From Moorella thermoacetica (GTDB lineage Bacteria > Bacillota > DSM-521 > Neomoorellales > Neomoorellaceae): a DNA stretch of 64,000 nucleotides. The notes under the pieces are model-generated. The model worked only from the letters and a program-made list of their open reading frames with translations, ran no database searches and was not told the DNA's origin. Shown piece after piece: positions 37,175 to 47,021 of the stretch (position 1 is the stretch's first letter; each line of letters begins with the position of its first letter). The position numbers and the translations under genes were made by a program. The stretch spans positions 522,001-586,000 of the forward strand of contig NZ_CP012369.1 in assembly GCF_001267405.1 (NCBI RefSeq). Direction: 5' to 3'.

Positions 37175-38164
37175 ATGCTCCTGCGGGAAGAAGCCGAAAA
37201 GCGAGAAGAGATCCTTTTGAGCCCCCTGGCCAGCCTCAGCAGCCGCACCCGGGGCCGCCAGAAACCGGAGGAGCCCTGCCCCATCCGCACCGAATACCAG
37301 CGCGACCGCGACCGTATCATCCACTGTAAGGCATTCCGGCGCCTGAAGCATAAGACCCAGGTTTTTATCGCCCCCGGCGGCGATCACTACCGCACCCGGC
37401 TGACCCACACCCTGGAGGTAGCCCAGATCAGCCGCACCATCGCCCGGGCCCTGCGCCTCAATGAAGACCTTACCGAGGCCATCGCCCTGGGCCACGACCT
37501 GGGCCATACGCCCTTCGGCCACTCCGGGGAAGAAGCCTTAAACGAGGTCGTGCCCGGCGGGTTCAAGCACAACCTCCAGAGCCTGCGAGTGGTGGAGGTC
37601 CTGGAGGGGGGGTCGGGCCTGAACCTTACCTGGGAGGTCCGCGACGGCATCGCCCACCATACCGGCCCGGTCAAACCCGGCACCCTGGAAGGCCGCATCA
37701 TCTGTTACGCCGACCGCATAGCCTATATCAACCACGACATCGACGACGCCATCCGGGCCGGGATCATCGTGCCGGAACAGCTCCCGAAGGCCTGCCTGCG
37801 GGTCCTGGGCGACAGCCATCGCCAGCGCATCGATACCATGGTCACCGACCTCATCCACCACAGCTGGCGAATGGGCCAGATCGGCATGAGTCCGGAGGTC
37901 CAGCAGGCGACCGACACCTTGCGCGCCTTCCTTTTCGAAAAAGTATATATCGGTTCCCGGGCCAAGGCGGAAGAAGGCAAAGCCAAAAGGCTCCTCCAGC
38001 AGCTCTACCGTTATTACCTGGAAAACCCGGAGGAACTGCCCCCGGCCGCCAATCCAGGCGACGACCTGGCCCGGCGGGCCTGCGACTACATCGCCGGCAT
38101 GACGGACAGCTACGCCATCCTCCAGTACACCCGTATTTTTGTCCCCAGGGGTTTTCCCACCTAA
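37175..38164 (+). CDS. dgt: Deoxyguanosinetriphosphate triphosphohydrolase-like protein
   Basis: HD-domain dNTP triphosphohydrolase of 329 residues. The metal-binding HD residues are visible in RLTHTLEVAQ, ALGHDLGHTPFGHSGE and YADRIAYINHD. Members split dGTP or other dNTPs into nucleoside and triphosphate and help balance dNTP pools. It starts at ATG 37175 behind GGGGGGTGAGGG and lies upstream of dnaG as in related Firmicutes. Confidence 0.92.
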   Translation: MLLREEAEKREEILLSPLASLSSRTRGRQKPEEPCPIRTEYQRDRDRIIHCKAFRRLKHKTQVFIAPGGDHYRTRLTHTLEVAQISRTIARALRLNEDLTEAIALGHDLGHTPFGHSGEEALNEVVPGGFKHNLQSLRVVEVLEGGSGLNLTWEVRDGIAHHTGPVKPGTLEGRIICYADRIAYINHDIDDAIRAGIIVPEQLPKACLRVLGDSHRQRIDTMVTDLIHHSWRMGQIGMSPEVQQATDTLRAFLFEKVYIGSRAKAEEGKAKRLLQQLYRYYLENPEELPPAANPGDDLARRACDYIAGMTDSYAILQYTRIFVPRGFPT

Positions 38165-38169
38165 AAAAG

Positions 38170-38322
38170 GGAAGGTGCCGGAATCTCTTCGCCCGTCAAG
38201 CTATCCGCTCGTTGACGAAGCGTGCGGCAGGATTCCTTCACCTTCCGGTAAATATTATAACCGCCGGCCGTCCGGCCTATACAGGAACCGGGGAAAAAGA
38301 AGGAGTACCGGCTGGTACTCCT
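38170..38322 (+). other. Structured intergenic region after dgt
   Basis: A long imperfect hairpin spans 38170-38246: GGAAGGTG/CACCTTCC, GGAATC/GATTCC and CGTCAA/TTGACG nested arms. A perfect hairpin AGGAGTACC-GGCT-GGTACTCCT follows at 38301-38322, with A/T-rich sequence on both sides, so it could terminate transcription in either direction. From 38165 to 38457 no gene is seen. Confidence 0.5.
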
Positions 38323-38457
38323 AAAAATTTAAAAAGGGAGGTTTAAAAAGGATGAAGGTATTGCCCTTCAACATATAGTATAGCATAAGAATAATTAAAA
38401 GTCAGCCGGAGGGGGAATTTTCAGCGTCACTTCCGGCAAGGTTGCAGTCCGGGGGAT

Positions 38458-38574
38458 TTACTGCCGGGTTTTAAAGTAAGGCTGGAAAATAGCCAGGATG
38501 ACCCCCCGGTAAAAGGCATACAGGGTGCTGCCGCCGATGAGGGCGATTAAAATCAAAGCTACGGCCTTGGCCAT
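38458..38574 (-). CDS. 38-residue single-helix membrane peptide
   Basis: On the minus strand, GGAGGTGG lies just before ATG 38574, followed by 38 codons. Residues 4-30 form one strongly hydrophobic helix (AVALILIALIGGSTLYAFY) with a basic end KTRQ. It is encoded antisense in the gap between dgt and dnaG. No family is recognised. The strong ribosome-binding site and clear membrane segment make it more likely real than chance. Confidence 0.55.
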   Translation of the reverse strand: MAKAVALILIALIGGSTLYAFYRGVILAIFQPYFKTRQ

Positions 38575-38783
38575 GTTGCCACCTCCAGTAAGCTAATATT
38601 ACCGCCTGCAGAGGTGCTATATACAGGTAAGAGAAGGTATAATCTGGTAAAGCGGGACAAATAATAGGAAAAAGCGAAAATCAGGGCTGGAAAAGAGGAT
38701 ATTTCGTTCTGATAGCGAATTGTATATGAGCATCGGGTCCTTTAGTTTAATGTGGCCAGGGACTAGATATCGAGGTGGTGTCC

Positions 38784-40597
38784 ATGACAACCGCCTTCAA
38801 CCAGGATGTGATTCATGAGGTTAAAGACCGGATAGATATAGTGGAAATTATTGGTGGCTACGTTCAGCTCAAGAAACGGGGCCGTTCCTATGTCGGCCTG
38901 TGCCCCTTTCATAACGAAAAAACACCGTCCTTTACCGTCAGTCCCGACAAGCAGGTATTCTATTGCTTCGGCTGCGGCGCCGGCGGTGATGTCCTGACTT
39001 TCCTCATGAAGCGGGAAGGCCTCAGTTTTCCCGAAGCCCTGGCCGCCCTGGCTGCCAGGGCCGGCGTCGAGCTGGTAGGGGAAGAAGAAACCCCGGCGGC
39101 CCGGCGGCAGCGGGAGCTAAAAGAGCGCTTGTACCGGCTGGGGGCAATAGCTGCCAGCTTTTATTATCGCATCCTGGCCCGGCACCCGGCCGGGGCTCCG
39201 GCCCGGAGTTACCTCCAGAGGAGGGGAATCAAGGGCGTTACGGCACGCCAGTTCGAACTCGGTTTCGCCCCCGATGCCGGTGCCGTCCTGGTCAACTACC
39301 TGCAGCGCCAGGGCTTTACGCCGGAAGAGATCGAACAGGCGGGTTTGAGCCTCAGCCGGCCGCCCCGGGGCCTGGTCGACCGTTTCCGGGGGAGGTTGAT
39401 GTTTCCTATCAAAGACAGCCGCAGCCGGGTCATCGGTTTCGGTGGCCGCGTCCTGGGGGAAGGCCAGCCAAAGTATTTAAATTCCCCCGAGACCATATTA
39501 TTTCATAAAGGCCACCACCTCTTCGGCCTGCACCTCTCCCTGCCCGGCATTCGCAAAGAGGGCCGGGCCATTCTGGTAGAAGGTTATATGGATATGATTG
39601 CCGCCTGGCAACACGGGATTGACAACGTCGTAGCCTCCCTGGGCACGTCCCTGACTCCAGCCCAGGCCCGGGAATTAAAAAAATACGCCCGGGAGGTAAT
39701 CATCGCCTACGACGCCGACACCGCCGGCCAGGCAGCCACCCTGCGGGGACTGGATATCCTCGCGGCTGCCGGCCTCCAGGTCCGGGTGCTGCAATTGCCC
39801 GAAGGTAAAGACCCGGACGAGTTCCTGGCCGCCCGCGGGCCGGAGGCCTTCCGGGAACTGGTCGCCGGGAGCCAGGGCCTCATGGAGTTCCGGATTCATA
39901 AAGCCGTCAGCGAGCATGATGCCGGCACCGCCGCGGGCCGGAAGGCCATCATGACCGCCCTCCTCCCTTACCTTCGCCAGGTGAGGGACGCTGTAGAACA
40001 GGAGACCTACGCCCGCCTCCTCAACCGTTATACAGGGATATCGGAAACGGCTATTTTAAACGACATTCGCCGTCCGGAGGCCCGGCTGGATAGGGCAGTA
40101 AAAACCACGTATATCAGGGACGGCCGGGCTGGAGGGACTGCGGCCCCCCACCAGGCAGAACTATTCTTATTGCGGGCCTACCTGGCCAGCCCCGCCCTGG
40201 CAACCAGGATTGACGCCGAACTCGGGGAAAACTGGTGCCGGGACCAGGCCGCCAGGGACCTGGTGGCCGCCGTCAGGGAGCGACGCCGGGAGAATCCGGA
40301 ACTTACCGGCCCGGATCTGGCCGGTATCCTGACCCCGGGGAGGGAACCGCAACAGGAAGCCCTGCTGGCCCGGTTGACCCTGGCCGAAGATCTGGGGCCG
40401 GTGGAAGAGCGGGCGGTAAACAAGGCCATCCGCCTGCTGAAGCTCCAGCAGTTGCGCCGGCAAAGCAAGTCTTTATGGCTCGCCCTGGCCCGGGCGGAAG
40501 ACACAGGTGACCAGGAACAAGTCCGGGAACTCCAGGGAAAGATCTTTCACCTCCAGCAAACCATCAACTCGTTAAAACTAGGAAGGGGGGAGTTACG

Positions 40598-40601
<4 letters not shown>
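38784..40601 (+). CDS. dnaG: DNA primase
   Basis: Makes RNA primers for replication. About 605 residues: an N-terminal zinc finger ([20 protein letters not shown]), the TOPRIM catalytic core ([27 protein letters not shown]) and a C-terminal helicase-binding domain. ATG 38784 follows GAGGTGG by five bases. It overlaps rpoD by four bases, giving the dnaG-rpoD macromolecular synthesis operon of Firmicutes. Confidence 0.96.
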
Positions 40602-41683
<1,082 letters not shown>

Positions 41684-41819
41684 GGGAATAGCGGCAGTCG
41701 GAGGCTGGCGCCGGAAGCCGGTCCCAGGTTTAAAACGCCGGGCAGATTGGCCCTGGCTCATCCGGCGCCGGCCAGGGACCTTCCAGGCAACGGCCCGGGG
41801 ACAGCCTTACATCTGGCTG

Positions 41820-41848
41820 TTGACCGGAGTGGCATTCTGGAGTATAAT
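41820..41848 (+). promoter_or_regulatory. Promoter of the tRNA pair
   Basis: TTGACC (41820-41825), 17 bp, TATAAT (41843-41848), ending 14 bases before tRNA-Asn. The 136 bases after rpoD up to here are GC-rich and hold no gene. Confidence 0.82.
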
Positions 41849-41862
41849 ATAAACGGTGGTTT

Positions 41863-41937
41863 TCCTCGGTAGCTCAATGGTAGAGCGCCCGGCTGTTAAC
41901 CGGGTGGTTGCAGGTTCGAGCTCTGCCCGGGGAGCCA
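41863..41937 (+). tRNA. tRNA-Asn (anticodon GTT)
   Basis: Acceptor arms TCCTCGG and CCGGGGA pair (one G-T), followed by discriminator G and encoded CCA. D-arm AGCTCAATGGTAGAGC, anticodon stem CCCGG/CCGGG with loop CTGTTAA and T-arm with GGTTCGAGC are all present. Confidence 0.96.
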
Positions 41938-41941
41938 GAAA

Positions 41942-42016
41942 GGGCCCATAGCTCAACGGTAGAGCTGCCGGCTCATAACCGGTTGGTTCCTGGTTCGAAT
42001 CCGGGTGGGCCCACCA
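41942..42016 (+). tRNA. tRNA with CAT anticodon (elongator Met or lysidine-modified Ile)
   Basis: Acceptor arms GGGCCCA/TGGGCCC, discriminator A and encoded CCA. The anticodon stem GCCGG/CCGGT carries loop CTCATAA, so the anticodon is CAT. The perfect G1-C72 pair rules out initiator tRNA-fMet. Whether TilS converts it to Ile-tRNA cannot be settled from this sequence alone. It lies four bases after tRNA-Asn. Confidence 0.92.
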
Positions 42017-42030
42017 AAAAACGTCGGAGC

Positions 42031-42080
42031 AAGGTCAGCAGCTGGAGGTCAAAAAGAAACCGGGGCGTGCTGACCTTTTT
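42031..42080 (+). terminator. Terminator after the tRNA pair
   Basis: AAGGTCAGCA (42031-42040) pairs perfectly with TGCTGACCTT (42068-42077) and a run of T follows. The 27-base loop is long. It lies just before trmK. Confidence 0.75.
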
Positions 42081-42090
42081 AAATGCCCTT

Positions 42091-42813
42091 ATGACTACTA
42101 CCAGTTTTAACTTGCCGGCCCGTCTCCGCGTTGTGGCCGGCCTTGTCCCGTGGGGCAGCAGCGTCGCCGATATCGGTAGCGACCACGCTCTACTGCCCCT
42201 TTACCTGGTCGCCAGCGGCCGCTCACCCCGGGTGATCGTCGTGGAGGTGGCGCCGGGGCCTTACCGCCGCGCCCTGGCCGCCGTTACGGGTGCCGGCCTT
42301 ACAGGACGGGTTGAGGTGCGCCGGGGCGACGGCCTAGAGCCCCTGCGGCCGGGAGAAGTAGACACGGTGACCATGGCCGGCCTGGGAGCCCTTACCCAGC
42401 AGGAAATACTGGCTGCCCGGCCGGAGGTCCGGCAGCGGCTGCGGCGCCTGGTACTCCAACCCCAGGGGCAAGCCGGCCCCTTGCGCCGCTATCTCGCGGC
42501 CTGCGGCTGGCGGCTCCTGGAGGAGGACCTCGTTTATGAAGCCGGCCACTACTACTTCATCATGGCCGCCATCCCGGGCGTAAGCCCGGAGTACAGCGAC
42601 CTGGAGTGGGAGCTGGGCCCCCTGCTCCTCCAAAAGCGTCATCCCCTCCTCGCCGGTTATATTGCGGATAAAATGGAAAAACTAACAGCAGCCGTCCGGG
42701 AACTCGGCCGTAGCCAGAGGGCGGCTGCCCGGGAGCGGCGGGAGGAGTTACAACGCCTGCTGCTCCAGTTAGGGGAGGTAAGCACATGGCTGCAAAGTGC
42801 GGCGAGATCATAG
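42091..42813 (+). CDS. trmK: tRNA (adenine-22-N1)-methyltransferase TrmK
   Basis: SAM-dependent enzyme forming m1A22 in tRNA. About 240 residues from the first in-frame ATG after the terminator: SVADIGSDHALLPLYLV is the SAM-binding loop, MAGLGALTQQEIL the catalytic-region motif, and a C-terminal coiled coil is present. No good ribosome-binding site precedes ATG 42091. The frame is open further upstream through the tRNA, but that part cannot be coding. It overlaps the next gene by 28 bases. Confidence 0.9.
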   Translation: MTTTSFNLPARLRVVAGLVPWGSSVADIGSDHALLPLYLVASGRSPRVIVVEVAPGPYRRALAAVTGAGLTGRVEVRRGDGLEPLRPGEVDTVTMAGLGALTQQEILAARPEVRQRLRRLVLQPQGQAGPLRRYLAACGWRLLEEDLVYEAGHYYFIMAAIPGVSPEYSDLEWELGPLLLQKRHPLLAGYIADKMEKLTAAVRELGRSQRAAARERREELQRLLLQLGEVSTWLQSAARS

Positions 42814-43898
42814 CCATTATGGAAGCCCTGGCCCCGCCGGAACTGGCTGCCGGCTGGGACAACGTCGGCCTCATGCTCGGCTCGCCTGAGGCGGAGGTCA
42901 GACGCGTCCTGGTATGCCTGGACGTAACCCCGTCGGTAGCCGCCGAGGCTGCCGCCCGGGCCGTTAACCTGATTATCAGCCACCACCCCCTCTTCTTCCG
43001 GCCGGTGAAGAACCTGCGCTTTGACGAGCCCGTGGGAGAACTGGTGCGGCGCCTCCTCCAGGATAACATCATGGTCTACTCGGCCCACACCAATATGGAT
43101 AGCGCCGACCTGGGGGTCAGCTACCACCTGGCCTCCAGGCTGGAGCTGGAGGACATCCGGGTCCTGGTCCCCACCCACCGTGAGAAGTATTACAAGCTCG
43201 TCACCTTCGTCCCCGAAGACCACGAAAAGGTCGTTCGCGAAGCCCTCACCCGGGCCGGAGCCGGCTGGATCGGCAACTACTCCGACTGCACCTTCCGGGT
43301 GGCCGGTACCGGCACCTTCATGCCCCTGGCCGGCACCCGTCCCTATACCGGTGAAGAGGGCAAATTGGCGGAGGTCAAAGAGTACCGCCTGGAGACCATC
43401 ATCCCCACCGGCCGGCTGCCGGAGGTCCTGCGGGCCCTGCTGAAAGCCCACCCCTACGAGGAAGTGGCCTATGACGTGTACCCCCTGGCCAACGAAGGAC
43501 CGGCCCAGGGCATCGGCCGCACCGGCGTGCTGCCCCAGGCCGTCACCCTGGAGGAATTCGCCCTGCGGGTGAAGGAGTCCCTGGGGGCCGGCCGGGTCAA
43601 CCTGGTGGGCGACCGGGAGCGTAAGGTCAAAAGGGTGGCCGTCTGCGGCGGCGCCGGCAGCGACGTTATGGCCGCCGCCCGGGATGCGGGGGCGGAAGTC
43701 CTGGTCACCGGGGACCTCAAGTACCACGAAGCCCGCACGGCCCAGGCCATGGGCCTGGCCGTCGTCGACGCCGGCCATTTCGCCACCGAAAGGCTGATTG
43801 TCCCGGCCCTGGTGACCTATCTCCAGGAACAGTTGCAGGAGCGCGAGGTGATGGTCCTGGCCTCCCAACAGGAACAGGAACCCTGGTACGCATTATAA
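42786..43898 (+). CDS. Nif3-like dinuclear metal centre hexameric protein (YqfO family)
   Basis: 370 residues, the long Gram-positive form. The N- and C-terminal Nif3 halves contain GWDNVGLMLGSPEAEV, ISHHPLFFRPVKNL, the metal ligand motif VYSAHTNMDSA, and GDLKYHEARTAQ with HFATERL. A CutA-like insert (about residues 135-235) separates them. GTP cyclohydrolase type I activity has been proposed for relatives but the role remains uncertain. It follows trmK as in most Firmicutes. Confidence 0.92.
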   Translation: MAAKCGEIIAIMEALAPPELAAGWDNVGLMLGSPEAEVRRVLVCLDVTPSVAAEAAARAVNLIISHHPLFFRPVKNLRFDEPVGELVRRLLQDNIMVYSAHTNMDSADLGVSYHLASRLELEDIRVLVPTHREKYYKLVTFVPEDHEKVVREALTRAGAGWIGNYSDCTFRVAGTGTFMPLAGTRPYTGEEGKLAEVKEYRLETIIPTGRLPEVLRALLKAHPYEEVAYDVYPLANEGPAQGIGRTGVLPQAVTLEEFALRVKESLGAGRVNLVGDRERKVKRVAVCGGAGSDVMAAARDAGAEVLVTGDLKYHEARTAQAMGLAVVDAGHFATERLIVPALVTYLQEQLQEREVMVLASQQEQEPWYAL

Positions 43899-43985
43899 GA
43901 GGAATTAATAGGCGTCAGGGGGACTGGCCATGAGTTCCAGGGCAAAAGGAAAGAATTTTAATAACTGGTTGATAATAACAGTGTA

Positions 43986-44014
43986 TTGACATCCATAGGC
44001 TGAAATGATATACT
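43986..44014 (+). promoter_or_regulatory. Promoter of rnpB
   Basis: TTGACA (43986-43991), 17 bp, TATACT (44009-44014). A start about seven bases later would begin just before the P1 stem of RNase P RNA. Confidence 0.88.
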
Positions 44015-44036
44015 GAATACCTACAGAAAAGTAAAT

Positions 44037-44465
44037 ACTGCTTTTGAGTAAACCGGATGGTCGCAGGCGCTTGCAAGCGCCTGAGGAAAGTCCGAGCTCC
44101 GCAGGGCAGGGTGCTGGATAACGTCCAGTGGAGGCGACTCCAAGGATAGTGCCACAGAAACAGACCGCCCAGCACTCAATTCGACAGTTGAACCCGGCCT
44201 GCTATAAGTATCCTTAATTTCAGGTTCGGGCCTCACCTGTCGAGTTGAGTGCTGGGTAAGGGTGGAAAGGTGAGGTAAGAGCTCACCAGCGGTTAGGCGA
44301 CTAACCGGCTCGGTAAACCCCACCTGGAGCAAGACCGAATAGGGGGACAAAAGGGGTGGCCCGCCCCGTCCCCGGGTAAGGTCGCTTGAGGCGCCAGGCA
44401 ACTGGCGTCCTAGATAGATGACCATCCACGACAGAACTCGGCTTACAGGTTTGCTCAAAAGCAGT
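44037..44465 (+). ncRNA. rnpB: RNase P RNA (bacterial class A)
   Basis: Catalytic RNA that matures tRNA 5' ends. The P1 arms ACTGCTTTTGAGTAAACC and GGTTTGCTCAAAAGCAGT close the molecule. The universal core is present: GAGGAAAGTCCGAGCTC near the 5' end, CACAGAAACAGACCGCC in the middle, GGTAAGGGTGGAAAGGTG and the late ACAGAACTCGGCTTACAG. A run of T follows P1, so the 3' side can act as terminator. Its 3' end is also one copy of the 28 bp direct repeat described separately. Confidence 0.96.
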
Positions 44466-44470
44466 TTTTT
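44443..44470 (+). repeat. 28 bp direct repeat, left copy (3' end of rnpB), putative attL
   Basis: The last bases of rnpB plus its T-run (from TTACAGG to GCAGTTTTTT) recur exactly at 57578-57605 in the same orientation. Duplication of the 3' end of a stable RNA gene is the usual mark of site-specific integration. The two copies bound 13.1 kb of accessory genes. Confidence 0.7.
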
Positions 44471-44501
44471 TATTGGTTATAGTAACACGCGCCCTAAAAG
44501 C

Positions 44502-44978
44502 TGCTTTCAATACAAACATGAAGCCGAGGCATTCTACCGGGCACTGGGAGCAAGGGTGGCCAAATTCTCCCTATCCGCAGCAGAGCGTGCAGAGGATGAA
44601 GGAATGGATAAAAGGGAACCCCACGCTGCCAGCGAAAGTGCTCATGGCCCTTCTCAAAAGAAAGCTCATAGGTTATCACCACTACTACGGGATAACCGAT
44701 AACAGCAAGCGCCTCCTGGCATTCCACTACATTGCCAGGTGTATGCTCTTCAAGTGGCTAAATCGTAGGAGCCAGAGGAAGAGCTTTGACAGGGAGAAAT
44801 TCAGGAGGTTCCTGGAAAAGTTCCCATTACCAAGTCCAAGGATATATGTAAATATCATGGACATTCGGTTGCCGCCGGCATACATGGCGTAAAGGATTCT
44901 TTGAGGAGCCGTGTGCGTTAATTGCGCCAGCACGGTTCTGTGAGGGGGGTATGCCGCGAGGCATACCTTCTACTCGAC
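44502..44978 (+). mobile_element. Decayed group II intron (RT/maturase fragments plus domains V and VI)
   Basis: Fragment 1 (44502-44576) encodes the reverse transcriptase segment that normally follows YADD (CFQYKHEAEAFYRALGARV). In another frame, 44593-44892 encodes the maturase end (RMKEWIKG, GYHHYYGITDNSKRL, FKWLNRRSQRKSF, FPLPSPRIYVNI). A deletion and frameshift join them, and the 5' intron and most of the RT are missing. Domain V follows at 44906-44938 (GAGCCGTGTGCG...CACGGTTC), then a domain VI hairpin GGTATGCC/GGCATACC and a 3' end near CTACTCGAC. Splicing is not expected. Confidence 0.88.
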
Positions 44979-45070
44979 GTGAACGTCCAGCCCTCATATG
45001 TGCTATAATTAATCTTACCAGCCTCCTTAGTTTGTAGCTCTGTATTGGTCTCTATTGTACCAATATAACC

Positions 45071-45235
45071 TACGTATCGCTACTACTAGCGGAGCGAGCA
45101 GGCTTGCTGCTGGCCCTCATGGAGATGGTGATTAACGGGGTATCGACGCGTAAGGTTAAGGCCGTGGTCGAGGAACTGTGCGGTACGGAGTTTTTCAAGT
45201 CGACCGTATCTGAGCTATGTAAACGACTTGATCCC
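45071..45235 (+). pseudogene. IS256 (mutator) family transposase fragment
   Basis: About 55 codons matching the N-terminal third of IS256-type transposases (LLLALMEMVINGVSTRKVKA, then ELCGTEFFKSTVSELCKRLDP). After this the frame breaks and no catalytic domain remains. Flanking sequence from 44979 to 45433 holds no other gene. Confidence 0.8.
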
Positions 45236-45433
45236 TTCGCTCAGGCTCCTTGCCAATCAAGGCAACACGGGCATTCTCCATGTCAAGGGTCTCCACTTAG
45301 CTCTGAATAAACGGCCGCTTGAATTGAATAAGACCAAAATGTTTACCCACTTAAAGTAGCGAGGAGCCATAAGTTTTGAAAGTAACGCTTCGAAACTATA
45401 TCATTTCAGGTTTTGTGGGGAGGGTAATAACAA

Positions 45434-46453
45434 GTGGATAACCCTTCGATTGTAGACGTTGCAAAACGTGCCGGAGTATCAATTACTACCGTTTCACGAA
45501 TAATTAATAATACATCGTACCCAGTGGCTGCCAAGACACGGGAAAAGGTATTGAAAGCAATTGAGGAATTACACTATAGTCCAAATAAAATTGCGCAGAG
45601 GCTAAAGAAAAGTACTAGCGATATAGTGGGGTTAATTGTCCGGGATGTTTGCGATCCGTATTTTGCAGAGATAGCTAGGGGAGTAACGGATAGAGCAAGC
45701 CAAGTTGGCTATCTGTGTTTTTTATGTAATACCGGACGTAATCTTGAAAACGAATTTAGATACCACGATCTCCTCTGGCAACATAGAGTTAAAGGCATAA
45801 TATTAGCTGGAGGCGGCCTTGACCAACCGGATTATAAGCAAATACTTCAGAAGCAGCTTGAGAGACATGAGAAATATGGGTTAAAAATTATTGCCTTAGC
45901 GCCTCAGGGATTGGAAATGCCGTATGTTATGATAAATGATTATGAGGCCGGAAAGAAAATCACAGAGTACCTGATTGAGCGAGGACATAGAAAAATCGGT
46001 TTTATTGGTGGTCCAGAAAAAGTATTCACTTCCAAAGAGAGACTAAAAAGTTATAAAGATGCGATGGATGCTATCGGAATGAAGTGCGAGGAATATATTA
46101 TTCACTGCGATTTTTCACGAAAGGGGGGTTATGAAGCCTGTAATCTACTTCTTTCCAAGGTACAAGATTTAACAGCGATATGCTGCGTAAACGATAACAT
46201 AGCTATTGGGGCAATTAGTGCTATTAAAGAACATGGATATAAAATTCCGGAAGATATTTCAATCATCAGTATAGGTAACATTACTGAAGCAAAATACACA
46301 GATCCTCCTCTTACAACGCTCTCAATTCCCCATTATGAAATGGGTCAGCTCGCTATAGATGTCATAGCTGAAGGGAAAACGGATGTTAGAATCATTTTAA
46401 ACACCCGTATTATTGAGAGAAAATCAGTTGATTTTTCTCAGAAAACAAGGTGA
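45434..46453 (+). CDS. LacI family transcriptional regulator
   Basis: 339 residues: a LacI helix-turn-helix at the start (IVDVAKRAGVSITTVSRIIN) with hinge helix (SPNKIAQRLKKS), and a sugar-binding domain (VGLIVRDVCDPYFAEIARGV, IGFIGGPEKVF). It begins at GTG 45434. Two LacI-type operators lie at 46901-46945 in front of the lyase and transporter genes downstream, which makes those its likely targets. The gene is AT-rich compared with the core chromosome, which suggests transfer. Confidence 0.9.
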   Translation: MDNPSIVDVAKRAGVSITTVSRIINNTSYPVAAKTREKVLKAIEELHYSPNKIAQRLKKSTSDIVGLIVRDVCDPYFAEIARGVTDRASQVGYLCFLCNTGRNLENEFRYHDLLWQHRVKGIILAGGGLDQPDYKQILQKQLERHEKYGLKIIALAPQGLEMPYVMINDYEAGKKITEYLIERGHRKIGFIGGPEKVFTSKERLKSYKDAMDAIGMKCEEYIIHCDFSRKGGYEACNLLLSKVQDLTAICCVNDNIAIGAISAIKEHGYKIPEDISIISIGNITEAKYTDPPLTTLSIPHYEMGQLAIDVIAEGKTDVRIILNTRIIERKSVDFSQKTR

Positions 46454-46789
46454 GGAGATTTTTATTATGACCAAGCCGAACGGCAAGCGCTATGGGAAAC
46501 CCGGATAGCCGAATATAAGATGAGCGGGCAAAGTGTTAAAGAATGGTGCGCCGCCCATGAAAACGTTAGCAGGCAATTATGGGACTGGCTGCGGAAGTAT
46601 AAAAACCAGGACGGAATTGCCCGGGGAAAAACAAATCGATGGCTGCCGGTAGAAATAACCGAGCAGACTTCTATAGAACAGGGCCATACTTTACTGGTCA
46701 AAATAGGACTGACCAGCATCGAGGTAAGACCCGGCTTTGATCCCGCCTTGCTCGCCCAGGTAGTCTGGGTGCTGATAGCGTTATGCTAA
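46454..46789 (+). pseudogene. IS66 family accessory protein (TnpA) remnant
   Basis: The frame continues directly from the lacI stop without a standard start: DQAERQALWETRIAEYKMSG, then QSVKEWCAAHENVSRQLWDW and the end EVRPGFDPALLAQVV are typical of the small IS66 OrfA/TnpA. ATG 46520 would give 89 residues. The companion genes tnpB and tnpC are absent, so the element is dead. The higher GC content contrasts with lacI before it. Confidence 0.75.
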
Positions 46790-46892
46790 ACGGCTTTTCA
46801 GCGTAATTTTATAAATGCTTTACCTATTTGCGTTTGATGTCCAAAAGTAGGGGGTTAGCCCGATAGGACGGTGACATAGAGCCAAATTAAGG

Positions 46893-46945
46893 TTGACACC
46901 ATAGAAAACGTTTGCTATACTAACAGCGTAGAAAACGTTTTCTAC
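46893..46945 (+). promoter_or_regulatory. Strong promoter with two LacI-type operators
   Basis: TTGACA (46893-46898), 17 bp, TATACT (46916-46921). Operator 1 (46901-46918, core GAAAACGTTTGC) fills the spacer; operator 2 (46928-46945) is a perfect 18 bp palindrome with core GAAAACGTTTTC just after the -10 box. Centres are 27 bp apart. A LacI-family protein bound to both would block the polymerase completely. Confidence 0.88.
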
Positions 46946-47021
46946 AAAAAATTATTGAAGGTTTCATTCTTAAGTGGCCACGGAAAGAATGAACCAAATA
47001 TAAAAAGGGAGGAAGTCTGAG

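Noticed and set aside
41908-42090. N-terminal extension of TrmK through the tRNA and terminator
   Set aside because: The DNA encodes tRNA there and a terminator lies between, so the open frame is accidental.
42786-43898. Several long antisense frames over the Nif3-like gene
   Set aside because: They follow the GC-rich third-position pattern of the real gene and lack ribosome-binding sites or domains.
46493-46530. Standard ATG start for the IS66 remnant at 46520
   Set aside because: Family similarity extends upstream of this ATG to about 46466, so it is not the original start; the gene is a relic.
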